From: JADZEM01 sp046328125
Lineage (GTDB): Bacteria; Chloroflexota; UBA6077; JACCZL01
DNA length: 64,000 nt
Direction: 5' to 3'
Assembly: GCA_046328125.1 (NCBI GenBank)
Contig: JAXLXF010000006.1
Span: forward strand, 186,001 to 250,000
A model generated the notes under the pieces. The model did no database searches. It was given only the letters and a program-made list of their open reading frames with translations, and had not been told where the DNA came from. Position numbers and translations under genes: made by a program. Within the stretch, counting starts at the first letter, position 1, and every line of letters starts with the position of its first letter. This document shows positions 40,100 to 49,260 of the stretch, piece by piece.

Positions 40100-43042
40100 G
40101 TGCGGTCCAGCTCGTCGGACGAGCCTTGTGTCACGCGTGCGCCCGCACAGGCGGAGACTTCCACGATCGACGATGCACAGCCGGCGCGCGCCGCCAGCAT
40201 TTCTCCGGACAAGTTGCCGGTTTTGCGTGGGCCAATCATTGGTCGGGAGCGCGAGCTCGCGTTGGCGCGGCAGTTGTTGCTGGACGGGCGGGTTGGGCTA
40301 CTTACCATTACCGGTCCGGGCGGCAGCGGAAAGACGCGCCTGGCGCTCCATCTCGCAGCCGACCTGGCTGACCAGTTCAGGGACGGCGTCTGCTTCGTTC
40401 ATCTCGCCGTGATCGACGAGCCGGAGCAAGTCGCCACGAGCATCGCGATCGCGCTCGGTCTGCGTGATTCGAGGAGTCGATCTCCCGAGGACGCGGTCCG
40501 CGAGCATGTGCACGATCGACGTCTCCTACTCCTACTCGATAACTTCGAGCACGTGATCTCAGCCGCCATCCTCGTCGCCAGGCTGCTAGTCGACTGTCCC
40601 GGCCTGACCGTGGTGGTCACGAGTCGTGAGGCCCTGCACCTGCGTGACGAGCACGAGCTTCCGATCGCGCCGCTGCCGATCGACGCGCCGCCCTCAATCG
40701 ATCCGGATAGCGGCGCGACGTATGGGCCAGCGGTCGAGCTGTTTCGCGTGCGCGCCCAGGCCGTGAATCCGAGCTTGGTGCTCGACGACGAGACGGTCGC
40801 CTGCTTCGCCGCGATCTGCGCCCGACTCGACGGGCTGCCGCTGGCCATCGAGCTGGCGGCGGCGCGGGTCAAGTACCTGAGTCCTCCAGCGCTGCTGGCG
40901 CGTCTTGGGCGGCGCTTGCCGGAGCTGACGGCCGGCCCGCGCGACGCCCCGGCCCGTCAGCAGACCATGCGCGCAGCCATCTCCTGGAGTGACGCGCTCC
41001 TGGACCCCGATGCGCGCCGCCTGTTCTATGCCCTGGCCGTGTTCTCCGGCGGCTGTTCCCTGGAGGCAGCCGAAGCTGTCGTCGGCGATGGCCCCGGCAC
41101 GAGCGCACAGTCGATCGGCGCTCGGCCGGAGGTCCAGCGCGACCACTGGAGCACACGGGAAGGGCTGGAAGAGCTGGTCGACAAGAGCCTGCTCCAGGCC
41201 GAGGCGGGTCCGGACGGCGAGCCGCGCTTCGTCATGCTCGAAATTGTGCGCGAGTACGCCTGGGAAGCCCTGCGCGAGCGCGGCCTGCTAGACGCGACGC
41301 GCCAGCGCCACGCCGAGCACTTCGCAGAGCTGGCCGAGGCGGCTGAACAGACGGCACGTGATGTTGCCGATGCTCTCTGGCTGGATCGACTCGCGACAGA
41401 TACCGCGAACTTGAGCGGCGCCCTCGCCTGGGCAAATGAGGCCGGCCAGATCGCACTCGGGTTGCGGCTGGCCGGTTCCCTTGAACGCTTCTGGCGCAGC
41501 CGGGGCTATGCGCGTGAAGAACGAGCACATCTGTCCAGCCTGCTCGCCGCGACAGGCCCGGACGCCGAATCGATGCGACCCGCCATTCGGGCCCGCGCAC
41601 TGGTGACGGCCGGCACGCTGGCGTTAGCCCACGGCGACGTCGAGCCGGCGGTACAGCACTTCGAAGAAGCCGTCGATCTGTGCCTCGCAGACGGCGACGA
41701 TTACGGGCGTGCCAGGGCGCTTATCCGGCTCGGCTCGCTCGAATACGAGCGTGGCAACTTCACCCGAGCCGTCGCACTGCTCGACGAGAGCCTGGCGCTC
41801 CAGCGCGGCGTGGACGACCGGCTGGGTATGGCCGAGTCTCTCGGGCATCTCGGTTTGATCGCCGTCAATCGCCATGACCTCGCCAGGTCAACGGCCCTCT
41901 ATCAGGAGAGCCTGGCCCTGCACCGAGCCCTCGGTCACCGGCGCGGGATGGCGGCGGCGCTGTCTGGCCTGGGGCTGATCGCCCACGTCGGCGGCGAAAA
42001 CGACCGGGCGGCTCAGCTGTATGAGGAGAGTCTCGCCCACTTCCGCGCCGTCGGCGACCGGCGCGGCGTCGCACACGCGACCGGCGATCTCGGCCGGGTG
42101 GCAGCGGCCGTTGGCGACGACGTGCGCGCCCTGGCCCAGTATGAAGAGTGCCTGCGCCTGTACCGCGCCATCGGCGACAAGCGCGGCGCGGCCTGGGTCA
42201 TGACCGCTCAGGGTGAGATCGCGGGGCGCCGGGCCGAGGGCGGCTCGGACGCGCAGGACGGCCTACAGGATGTGGCGCTCCTGTCCGACGCGCTGGCCAT
42301 CCACCGGGAGATCGGCAACGTCGCCGGGGTCGCACTGACCCGCATGGTCGAAGGGTTCGCAGCCTGTCGCCGGGGAGAGCACACTCGAGCCGCGCGCTTC
42401 TTCCTGGAAGCTCTCCCGATCTGGCAACAACTCGAAGACCGCGCGCATCTGGTCCGTTGCCTGGAAGGCTTAGCCACCGTCCTGGCGGCGCGCGGCGATC
42501 AGACGGAGGCGACTGCGCTGTTCAGCACGGCGACAGCGTCCAGGCTGGCGCTTGGTTCGCCACTGATGGCATTCGACCGAGCTTGGCAGGACCAGACGAT
42601 TGACGACCTGCGTGTCCAGCTTGGCAGCGCTGCCTTCGAAGTCGCCTGGAGCGCGGGCGAACGGCACACCCTGTTAGGAGCGCTCGCGATCGTGACTGCC
42701 GCCATGATGAGCCCGTCGCCATCTGGACCTGGATCGGAGGAGGTCACCCCTCTCCGCCGTCCTCCGGTCATGATGACGTCGCCGGCCGCGTTCCCGGCTG
42801 CCGATGAGCTGGACGGCGTACGTGGGGTCCGCCGGTTGTCGCCGAGCGGCCTGACCCCGCGCGAGCTCGAGGTATTGGCGCTGATAGCGGCAGGCCGGAG
42901 CAACAGTGAGATCGCCGCCGAGTTGACGCTCAGCGTTCGGACCGTCGAGCGCCACATCAACAGCATCTACGGCAAGCTCCAGGTGCGCGGACGAGCCGAG
43001 GCGACCGCGTTCGCGTTCCGCCGCCGCCTCGTGGATCCCTGA
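40100..43042 (+). CDS. LuxR-type regulator with NB-ARC ATPase and TPR domains
   Basis: The protein is up to 980 residues. The order is an NB-ARC/AAA-like module (Walker A TGPGGSGKT at 71-79, Walker B LLLLLDNFEHV, sensor TVVVTSREALHL, and GLPLAIELAAARV), a winged region, about five tetratricopeptide repeats between residues 500 and 740, and a C-terminal LuxR HTH (LTPRELEVLALIAAGRSNSEIAAEL, then SVRTVERHINSIYGKL). Such proteins are ATP-dependent transcription activators in which the TPRs sense ligand or partner. The GTG start is tentative; the family usually begins near PVLRGPIIGRERELA. It may control the downstream catabolic operon. Confidence 0.85.
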   Translation: MRSSSSDEPCVTRAPAQAETSTIDDAQPARAASISPDKLPVLRGPIIGRERELALARQLLLDGRVGLLTITGPGGSGKTRLALHLAADLADQFRDGVCFVHLAVIDEPEQVATSIAIALGLRDSRSRSPEDAVREHVHDRRLLLLLDNFEHVISAAILVARLLVDCPGLTVVVTSREALHLRDEHELPIAPLPIDAPPSIDPDSGATYGPAVELFRVRAQAVNPSLVLDDETVACFAAICARLDGLPLAIELAAARVKYLSPPALLARLGRRLPELTAGPRDAPARQQTMRAAISWSDALLDPDARRLFYALAVFSGGCSLEAAEAVVGDGPGTSAQSIGARPEVQRDHWSTREGLEELVDKSLLQAEAGPDGEPRFVMLEIVREYAWEALRERGLLDATRQRHAEHFAELAEAAEQTARDVADALWLDRLATDTANLSGALAWANEAGQIALGLRLAGSLERFWRSRGYAREERAHLSSLLAATGPDAESMRPAIRARALVTAGTLALAHGDVEPAVQHFEEAVDLCLADGDDYGRARALIRLGSLEYERGNFTRAVALLDESLALQRGVDDRLGMAESLGHLGLIAVNRHDLARSTALYQESLALHRALGHRRGMAAALSGLGLIAHVGGENDRAAQLYEESLAHFRAVGDRRGVAHATGDLGRVAAAVGDDVRALAQYEECLRLYRAIGDKRGAAWVMTAQGEIAGRRAEGGSDAQDGLQDVALLSDALAIHREIGNVAGVALTRMVEGFAACRRGEHTRAARFFLEALPIWQQLEDRAHLVRCLEGLATVLAARGDQTEATALFSTATASRLALGSPLMAFDRAWQDQTIDDLRVQLGSAAFEVAWSAGERHTLLGALAIVTAAMMSPSPSGPGSEEVTPLRRPPVMMTSPAAFPAADELDGVRGVRRLSPSGLTPRELEVLALIAAGRSNSEIAAELTLSVRTVERHINSIYGKLQVRGRAEATAFAFRRRLVDP

Positions 43043-43080
43043 CCGATGCCCACGCTGAGCATTCAGTCGATCGGCAGACT

Positions 43081-43408
43081 TTGGGTGTCGGCACGCATGA
43101 CAGTCAGGCGCCTCCGACCTAGGCTGAACGGTACCGGGACTCGCCGGACGGTCGCGTGTAAGCGCGGCCACCCGGCGGGACCGGTATGACAGCCCTCCGT
43201 GTTGCCATCGACATCGATCAACGTGGGCGGAGCGTCCCCGCACGTTGACCACCTTGACACGCGGCCTCGCCGGTCGCCCCAGCAGTCGCGCTTGTCGCGT
43301 GCGTCGCCTGCCGTCCTCCCCGACCGGTGTAGGTGCCGACACCCAACTCGGCGCTCGGATCGCCCCATGGCAGTCCATCTCCAAATTGGGTGCCGGCACG
43401 CATGACAG
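43081..43408. repeat. 23-base direct repeats with an inverted partial copy
   Basis: The same 23-base word (one mismatch), containing CGGCACGCATGACAG, occurs at 43081-43103 and 43386-43408. A 14-base inverted copy (GTGCCGACACCCAA) lies at 43333-43346. They fill most of the 420-base gap before the flavin monooxygenase gene. The repeats may be regulatory sites or the ends of a small decayed element; no coding sequence is supported between them. Confidence 0.5.
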
Positions 43409-43463
43409 GCACCCGGCAGCGCACTAGCCTGACCACAGTTGCCAGTCGTGGAGGCTGAGGCGC

Positions 43464-44477
43464 ATGGTCACGGCACCGCCAGCATCGAACACCTGGGTCA
43501 CCCACCCCTGGGTCGCCCATAGCCAGGCCACGATTCGATTTGGCATCGCAGCCGGCCCCAGGACCGACTGGCTGACCGTCCGTGACTTCGGTCAGACAGT
43601 CGAAGGTCTCGGCTTCGACTCATACTGGTACTTTGACCATCCGCTGCTCGGCCCGGATTGCTGGACCATGCTGAGCGGCCTGAGCCTCGCCACGTCGCGG
43701 ATGCGGCTCGGCTCGCTGGTGAGCTGCGTCTACTACCGGCACCCGGTGAATCTCGCCCGAATGGCCTCCGACGTCGACCGGATGAGCGGCGGCCGGCTGG
43801 TGCTGGGGGTCGGCATCGGCGACTTCGACTTCGAGTTCGAGCGGATGGGCATCCCGATGCCGTCGATCCGCGAGCGGCAGCACGCGCTCGAAGAGACGCT
43901 GATTATCTCGAATGGGCTGCTGCGTAGCACCGAGCCGGTCACGTTCGCCGGTCGCCACTTCCAGGTGACCAATACCACGCTGCTCGGGGCGACTCCGGCT
44001 GAGCCGCGCATCCCGATCATGCTGGGCGGGGGCGGTGAGCGCGTGACTCTACGCCAGGTGGCCCAGTACGCCGATGCGTCGAACCTCAGCGAGAGTCGAC
44101 ACGCCGGCTCAGCCCGCACGAGCGATGATGTGGTCCGCAAGTACAGTGTGCTCCAGAGCCACTGCGAGGCCCACGGCCGGCCGTACGACTCGGTGCTGCG
44201 AACCCACATGCCGCTCTACCTGCTGCTCGGCGAGACCCAGGCCGCCGCCGACGCCAAGCTGGGTCAGCTCTCGCCGATCGGGCGCCAACTGGTGATGGAC
44301 AGCGTCATGGCCCTGACACCCGCCCAGGCGATCACCTACTTCCGTGGCCTCGTCGCGGCCGGTGTCCAGTACTTCATCCCCGCGATCAACGGTAACGACG
44401 TGGAGACCGTCCGCCTGCTGGCCAAGGAGGTCGTCCCGGCCGTGCAGGAGATCCGAGGTGAGACCGATGGCAGCTGA
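43464..44477 (+). CDS. LLM-class flavin-dependent oxidoreductase
   Basis: The 337-residue luciferase-like monooxygenase (FMN or F420) is a TIM-barrel protein. Segments are IRFGIAAGPRTDWLTVRDF, GLGFDSYWYFDHPLLGPDC, MRLGSLVSCVYYRHPVNLARMASDVDRMSGGRLVLGVG in the family's most conserved region, and IPIMLGGGGERVTLRQVA. It would oxidise an organic substrate with reduced flavin and O2, or act as an F420 dehydrogenase. The ATG has GGAGG upstream. Its 3' end overlaps the first ligase gene by 11 bases, so it leads the seven-gene operon. Confidence 0.88.
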   Translation: MVTAPPASNTWVTHPWVAHSQATIRFGIAAGPRTDWLTVRDFGQTVEGLGFDSYWYFDHPLLGPDCWTMLSGLSLATSRMRLGSLVSCVYYRHPVNLARMASDVDRMSGGRLVLGVGIGDFDFEFERMGIPMPSIRERQHALEETLIISNGLLRSTEPVTFAGRHFQVTNTTLLGATPAEPRIPIMLGGGGERVTLRQVAQYADASNLSESRHAGSARTSDDVVRKYSVLQSHCEAHGRPYDSVLRTHMPLYLLLGETQAAADAKLGQLSPIGRQLVMDSVMALTPAQAITYFRGLVAAGVQYFIPAINGNDVETVRLLAKEVVPAVQEIRGETDGS

Positions 44478-46035
44478 TACCGCGCTACGCGACCTCTCGC
44501 AGGTGCTTCGTCAACACGCGGCCACCCGGCCGGATCAGGTCGCCCTGGTCTTCGAAGGCCGCCGGACCACCTACGGCCAGCTCGACCACCACGCGAGCCA
44601 GGTGGCGAACGGACTCCTCGCAGTGCGCCCGACGCCGCAGGCTCGCATCGGCCTGCTCGACAAGAATTCGGACGCCTTCTACGAGATCTACTTCGGCGCG
44701 GCCAGGGCTCGCGCCGTCACGGTGCCTGTGAACTGGCGCCTGGCACCGGCCGAGATCGCTTACATCCTGAACGATGCTGGGACCGAAGTGCTGTTCGTCG
44801 GGGAGGAGTACCTCGCGACCGTCGAGCAGCTGCTGCCCGACCTGACGTCGGTCAGGCAGGTGATCGCGCTCGCCGGCGCGCATCAAGCCTGGGAAGGGTA
44901 CGCCGCCTGGCGCGATCGGCAATCAGGCCGCCATCCCAACACGCCCACGTTGCCCGACGACGTCGTGGTCCAACAGTACACCAGCGGCACGACCGGCCAC
45001 CCGAAGGGCGTGCAACTTACCCACGCGAACCACATCGCCTGCCTCGCGACGGCCATCGCGACCTGGAGCCCCTGCACATCCGATGACGTCGGCCTCGCCC
45101 CGATGCCCCAGTTTCACGTCGGCGGCAGCCTGTGGGGCCTCGTCCCGTTGTACGCCGGTGCGCGCTGCGTCATCACCCGGCAAGCCGATCCGGCCGAGAT
45201 CCTGCGCCTGATCCCGGTTGAGCGGATCACGCACACGTTCGTCGTGCCGGCCACGCTCCTGTTCATGCTCCAGGTGCCGGGTTGCCGACAGACCGATTTC
45301 TCCAGCCTGAAGCGGATCGTGTACGGCGCCTCGCCGTGCCCGCTCGACCTGATTCGAGACGCGATGGCGACGTTTCAGTGCGACTTCGTCCAACTTTACG
45401 GCCTGACCGAGACGACCGGGCCCGTGACCGCCCTACCGCCGGAAGACCATGACCCGGACGGCAGCCCGCGCATGCGCTCGTGCGGCAGGCCCATTGCCGG
45501 CTCGGAGATCCGGGTGGTGGGCGACGACGGCGCCGCGCTTCCGGCCGGCGAGGTTGGCGAGATCGTCGTGAGCTCCCCCCAGGTGATGAAGGGGTACTGG
45601 ATACGCGATGTGACGAGCATCACCGTATCGCCAGACGGCTGGTTCCACACTGGGGATGCCGGCTACTTCGACGAGGACGGCTACCTCTACATCTACGACC
45701 GCGTGAAGGACATGATCATCTCGGGGGCCGAGAACGTCTACCCGGCCGAGGTCGAGAGCGCCCTGTTCGGGCACCCGGCCGTGGCTGACGTCGGCGTGAT
45801 CGGGGTACCTGACGACCGCTGGGGCGAGGCGGTCAAGGCAGTCGTGGTACTCAAGCCCGGATCCGAGGCGAGCGAGGCGGTGCTCATCGAGTACTGCCGC
45901 GAGCGGATCGCGCACTACAAGGCGCCGAAGTCGATCGATTTCGTGGCGTCGCTGCCGCGCAATCCGTCCGGGAAGATCCTCAAGCGGGAGCTGCGGGTGC
46001 CGTACTGGGAAGGGCGTGAGCGCCAGGTGAACTGA
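44467..46035 (+). CDS. acyl-CoA synthetase 1 (AMP-forming)
   Basis: The 522-residue ANL-superfamily ligase activates a carboxylate as acyl-AMP and transfers it to CoA. The P-loop is YTSGTTGHPKG, the aromatic/adenine motif YGLTETTG, the hinge DRVKDMIISGAENVYPAEVE and the C-terminal catalytic lysine NPSGKILKREL. GAGGTGA is placed before an ATG inside the flavin monooxygenase gene, which fixes the start. It is the first of three non-identical ligases in a row; the substrate of each is unknown (aliphatic or aromatic acids are possible). Confidence 0.9.
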   Translation: MAADTALRDLSQVLRQHAATRPDQVALVFEGRRTTYGQLDHHASQVANGLLAVRPTPQARIGLLDKNSDAFYEIYFGAARARAVTVPVNWRLAPAEIAYILNDAGTEVLFVGEEYLATVEQLLPDLTSVRQVIALAGAHQAWEGYAAWRDRQSGRHPNTPTLPDDVVVQQYTSGTTGHPKGVQLTHANHIACLATAIATWSPCTSDDVGLAPMPQFHVGGSLWGLVPLYAGARCVITRQADPAEILRLIPVERITHTFVVPATLLFMLQVPGCRQTDFSSLKRIVYGASPCPLDLIRDAMATFQCDFVQLYGLTETTGPVTALPPEDHDPDGSPRMRSCGRPIAGSEIRVVGDDGAALPAGEVGEIVVSSPQVMKGYWIRDVTSITVSPDGWFHTGDAGYFDEDGYLYIYDRVKDMIISGAENVYPAEVESALFGHPAVADVGVIGVPDDRWGEAVKAVVVLKPGSEASEAVLIEYCRERIAHYKAPKSIDFVASLPRNPSGKILKRELRVPYWEGRERQVN

Positions 46036-46052
46036 TGCCGAGGAGGAAGACG

Positions 46053-47690
46053 ATGCCAGCTCAGGATGCCGCCGCGGCAGGCGCACAGCGCCTCACGCAG
46101 TCATACTGGCCCGCTGACACGTCCGAGCCGCTGTTGGAGACGACGGTCGGGGATGCCTTGCGTCTGTCCGCTGCGCGCTGGCCGACACGGGACGCGCTCG
46201 TCTTCGGGACGCCCGACCCGACGACGCGGCGCCGTTGGACATTTGCCGCCTTGCTCGCTGACGCCGAGCGAGTCGCCCGCACGCTGCTCGGTCGCTTCCA
46301 GCCCGGCGAGCACGTCGCCGTTTGGGCACCCAACTGCCCGGAGTGGGTACTGCTGGAATTCGGCGCGGCGCTGGCGGGGCTGACCCTCGTAACCGTCAAT
46401 CCGGCGTACCTGGCGGCAGAGTTGACCTACGTCCTGCGCCAGTCGCAGGCGGTAGGGCTGTTCGTCGCACCGGAGTATCGCGGGAGGTCGCTGCTCACCG
46501 TGGCCCAGGAGGCCGGTGGGGATCTCCCGCTGCTGCGTGAGGTCGTCTCGCTGGCCGACTGGAATGCTTTCGTGGAGGTCGGCGATCTGCACCAGGCGCT
46601 GCCCCGCGTCTCTCCGGATGACGTTGCCCAGATTCAGTACACCTCAGGGACCACGGGCTTCCCGAAGGGCGCCCTGCTGCACCACCGTGGCCTGACCAAC
46701 AACGGTCGCCTGTATGCGCGGCGCATCGGGGGATCGGCCAGCGACGTCTGGCTGAACGTGATGCCGCTCTTTCACACGGCCGGTTGCGTGCTCGTCACGC
46801 TGGGCGCTCTCCAGGTCGGCGCAACCCACGTCCTGCTGCCCGGCTTCGATCCGGGGCTGATGCTTGAGCTCGCCGAGACGGAGCGCGCCACGAACTTCGG
46901 CGGTGTCCCTACGATGCTGGTGGCGTTGCTGGAGCATCCTGACTTCGGGCGGCGCGACCTGTCCAGCCTGCGCAGCGTCGGGACCGGTGGCGCGCCGGTC
47001 CCGGTCGAGTTGATGCGCCGGATCGAGGCGACGCTTGGCGTGCCGGTCAACATCGGCTACGGACAGACTGAGGCGTCGCCGTACATCACGCACACCCGCC
47101 TCGACGACGACGAGGCCGATCGGCTCGGGACCGTCGGGAGGCCGCTGCCGCAGACTGAGGTCAAGATCGTCGATCCGGCGACCGGGGAAACCGTGCCCAC
47201 GGGGACCGTTGGCGAGGTCTGCACGCGCGGCTATCTGGTCATGCGGGGCTACTTCGACGATCCGGAGGCGACGGCGGCAGCGATTGACGACGACGGCTGG
47301 CTTCACACGGGCGACCTCGGCCTGATGGATGCGCGGGGATACTGCCGCATCGAGGGTCGGCTGAAGGAGATGATCATTCAAGGTGGCGAGAACATCTACC
47401 CGCGCGAGATCGAGGCGGTGCTCTTCGCCCATCCTGCCGTTGGCGACGTGGCCGTGGTGGGCATCCCTGATCAGCGGTGGGGCGAGGTGGTCGCGGCGTT
47501 CGTACGGCCGGCTCCGGGCGAGACCCCGACCGAGGCAGACCTTTTCGCCTACTGCCGCCAACAGCTCGCCTCGTACAAGACTCCCCGGCTCTGGCGGTTC
47601 GTGGAACAGTTCCCCCAGACCGCGTCCGGGAAGATCCAGAAGTTCGTCCTGCGCGAGCAGGTTGTCCGTGAGCTGAGGCTCGGCGAATAG
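46053..47690 (+). CDS. acyl-CoA synthetase 2 (AMP-forming)
   Basis: The 545-residue ANL-family acyl-CoA ligase has YTSGTTGFPKG as P-loop, YGQTEASP as motif II, GRLKEMIIQGGENIYPREIE as hinge, and TASGKIQKFVLRE with the catalytic lysine. The sequence type (LLETTVGDALRLSAARWPTRDAL at the N-terminus) is that of medium/long-chain fatty-acyl-CoA ligases. The ATG preceded by AGGAGG is chosen over the ATG that overlaps the previous stop. Same strand and operon as ligases 1 and 3. Confidence 0.9.
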   Translation: MPAQDAAAAGAQRLTQSYWPADTSEPLLETTVGDALRLSAARWPTRDALVFGTPDPTTRRRWTFAALLADAERVARTLLGRFQPGEHVAVWAPNCPEWVLLEFGAALAGLTLVTVNPAYLAAELTYVLRQSQAVGLFVAPEYRGRSLLTVAQEAGGDLPLLREVVSLADWNAFVEVGDLHQALPRVSPDDVAQIQYTSGTTGFPKGALLHHRGLTNNGRLYARRIGGSASDVWLNVMPLFHTAGCVLVTLGALQVGATHVLLPGFDPGLMLELAETERATNFGGVPTMLVALLEHPDFGRRDLSSLRSVGTGGAPVPVELMRRIEATLGVPVNIGYGQTEASPYITHTRLDDDEADRLGTVGRPLPQTEVKIVDPATGETVPTGTVGEVCTRGYLVMRGYFDDPEATAAAIDDDGWLHTGDLGLMDARGYCRIEGRLKEMIIQGGENIYPREIEAVLFAHPAVGDVAVVGIPDQRWGEVVAAFVRPAPGETPTEADLFAYCRQQLASYKTPRLWRFVEQFPQTASGKIQKFVLREQVVRELRLGE

Positions 47691-47712
47691 CCCCCGAGAG
47701 AGGTGAGGACGC

Positions 47713-49239
47713 ATGGATACCATCGGCGGGCACGCCGCTCGACACCCTGACCGGGCCGCCTTGATCGAGGGCGAGCGGAGCATCCGTTGGGGCGACCTGT
47801 TGAACCAGAGCACTCGACTCGCGAGCTCGCTGCTGGAGCTCGGGCTCGCGCCGGGCGAGCATGTGGCGATCTATGCGCGCAACTCGCTGGAGAACATCCT
47901 GGGCGCATCGGGCGTGCGAGCGGTCGGCGGCATCACCCTCACCCTCAATCATCGCCTGGTGGCCGACGAGGTCGCCTACATCCTGGACGACTCTGACGCG
48001 GTGGCCGTTCTGGTCAGCGACGAGTTTCTGCCGCTCGTGGAGCAGATCCGGCCTGACATGACGAAGATTCGTTACTGGATCCTGCTCGGCACCGAGCGCC
48101 GTCCCTGGGCCGAGCACGTGGACGACTTGATTGCGGCCGGGAGCCCCGAGCCGCTCCAGATCGAGCTACCCACGATGACCGGGACCATCGGCTACACGGG
48201 CGGCACGACCGGGCGGCCGAAGGGCGCCATACGGAAGGTCTTCGACCGAGGTGCGCTGGAGACGTACGTCGATGCGTACGACCTGGCCGACCCGGCCCAC
48301 GTGCACCTGGTGGCTGGCCCGCTCTACCACGCCGCGCCGGGCTTCTTCGCGAACCTGTCGCAGTTGTGCGGGCACACCCTCGTCGTCATGCCCAGGTTCG
48401 ACGCCGAGGAGGCGCTCCGCCTGATCGAGCGCCACCGCTGCAGCATCACTTTCATGGCGCCGACGCTGCTCAAGCGGATCGTGGACCTCCCAGACGAGGT
48501 CCGAGCACGCTACGACGTCTCGTCGATGCGCGTCATCATCGTCGCGGCGGCCCCGTGCCCGATGTCCACCAAGGAGCGGGTGCTCGACTACTTCGGGCCG
48601 GTCCTCTACGAATTCTACGGCTCGACCGAGCTGGCGGTGAACACCGTCCTGCGCCCTGAAGATGTCCTGCGCAAGCCGGGCTCCTGCGGCCGGGCGCTGC
48701 CGGGCGTCGAGATCGCGATCCTGGACGACTTTGGCGAGCCGGTGCCGGTCGGGACACCGGGCGAGCTGTTTGTGCGTCGGTCCGGGGCGACCCTCGACGA
48801 GTACTACAAGAAGCCCGAGGCGACCCAGCGGATGGCACGCGGTGAGTGGCTCTCGGTGGGCGACGTGGCGTACCTGGACGACGAGGGGTTCGTCTACATC
48901 TGCGACCGCAAGACTGACATGATCATCTCGGGCGGGGCCAACATCTACCCGGCCGAGGTCGAGGAGGCGCTCCACCGCCACCCGGCCGTCGCGGACGCGG
49001 CGGTCTTCGGGGTGCCGAGCGAGGACTGGGGCGAGCGGGTCCATGCCGCGATCCAGCTCCAGCAGGGGGCGACGGTCACCGAGGAGGAGCTCGTCGCGTT
49101 CGCCCGCCAGCACCTGGCCGGCTACAAGATCCCGCGCGAGGTCACGTTCCACGCCGAGCTGCCGCGTGGCGCCGACGGCAAGCTGCTCAAGCGCCTGTTA
49201 CGCGAGCCGTTCTGGGCCGGCCAGACGGCGCGGATCTGA
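47713..49239 (+). CDS. acyl-CoA synthetase 3 (AMP-forming)
   Basis: The 508-residue ANL-family ligase has the P-loop GYTGGTTGRPKGAIR, with Gly in place of the usual Ser in TSGTTG. Other motifs are YGSTELAVN, DRKTDMIISGGANIYPAEVE and the Lys in GADGKLLKRLLRE. It belongs to the branch of crotonobetaine/bile-acid-type CoA ligases with a short N-terminus. GAGGTGAGG precedes the ATG, 22 bases after ligase 2. Tandem divergent ligases suggest a pathway with several acid intermediates rather than simple duplication. Confidence 0.9.
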   Translation: MDTIGGHAARHPDRAALIEGERSIRWGDLLNQSTRLASSLLELGLAPGEHVAIYARNSLENILGASGVRAVGGITLTLNHRLVADEVAYILDDSDAVAVLVSDEFLPLVEQIRPDMTKIRYWILLGTERRPWAEHVDDLIAAGSPEPLQIELPTMTGTIGYTGGTTGRPKGAIRKVFDRGALETYVDAYDLADPAHVHLVAGPLYHAAPGFFANLSQLCGHTLVVMPRFDAEEALRLIERHRCSITFMAPTLLKRIVDLPDEVRARYDVSSMRVIIVAAAPCPMSTKERVLDYFGPVLYEFYGSTELAVNTVLRPEDVLRKPGSCGRALPGVEIAILDDFGEPVPVGTPGELFVRRSGATLDEYYKKPEATQRMARGEWLSVGDVAYLDDEGFVYICDRKTDMIISGGANIYPAEVEEALHRHPAVADAAVFGVPSEDWGERVHAAIQLQQGATVTEEELVAFARQHLAGYKIPREVTFHAELPRGADGKLLKRLLREPFWAGQTARI

Positions 49240-49260
49240 CGGCGAGCGGAGGGCACATCT

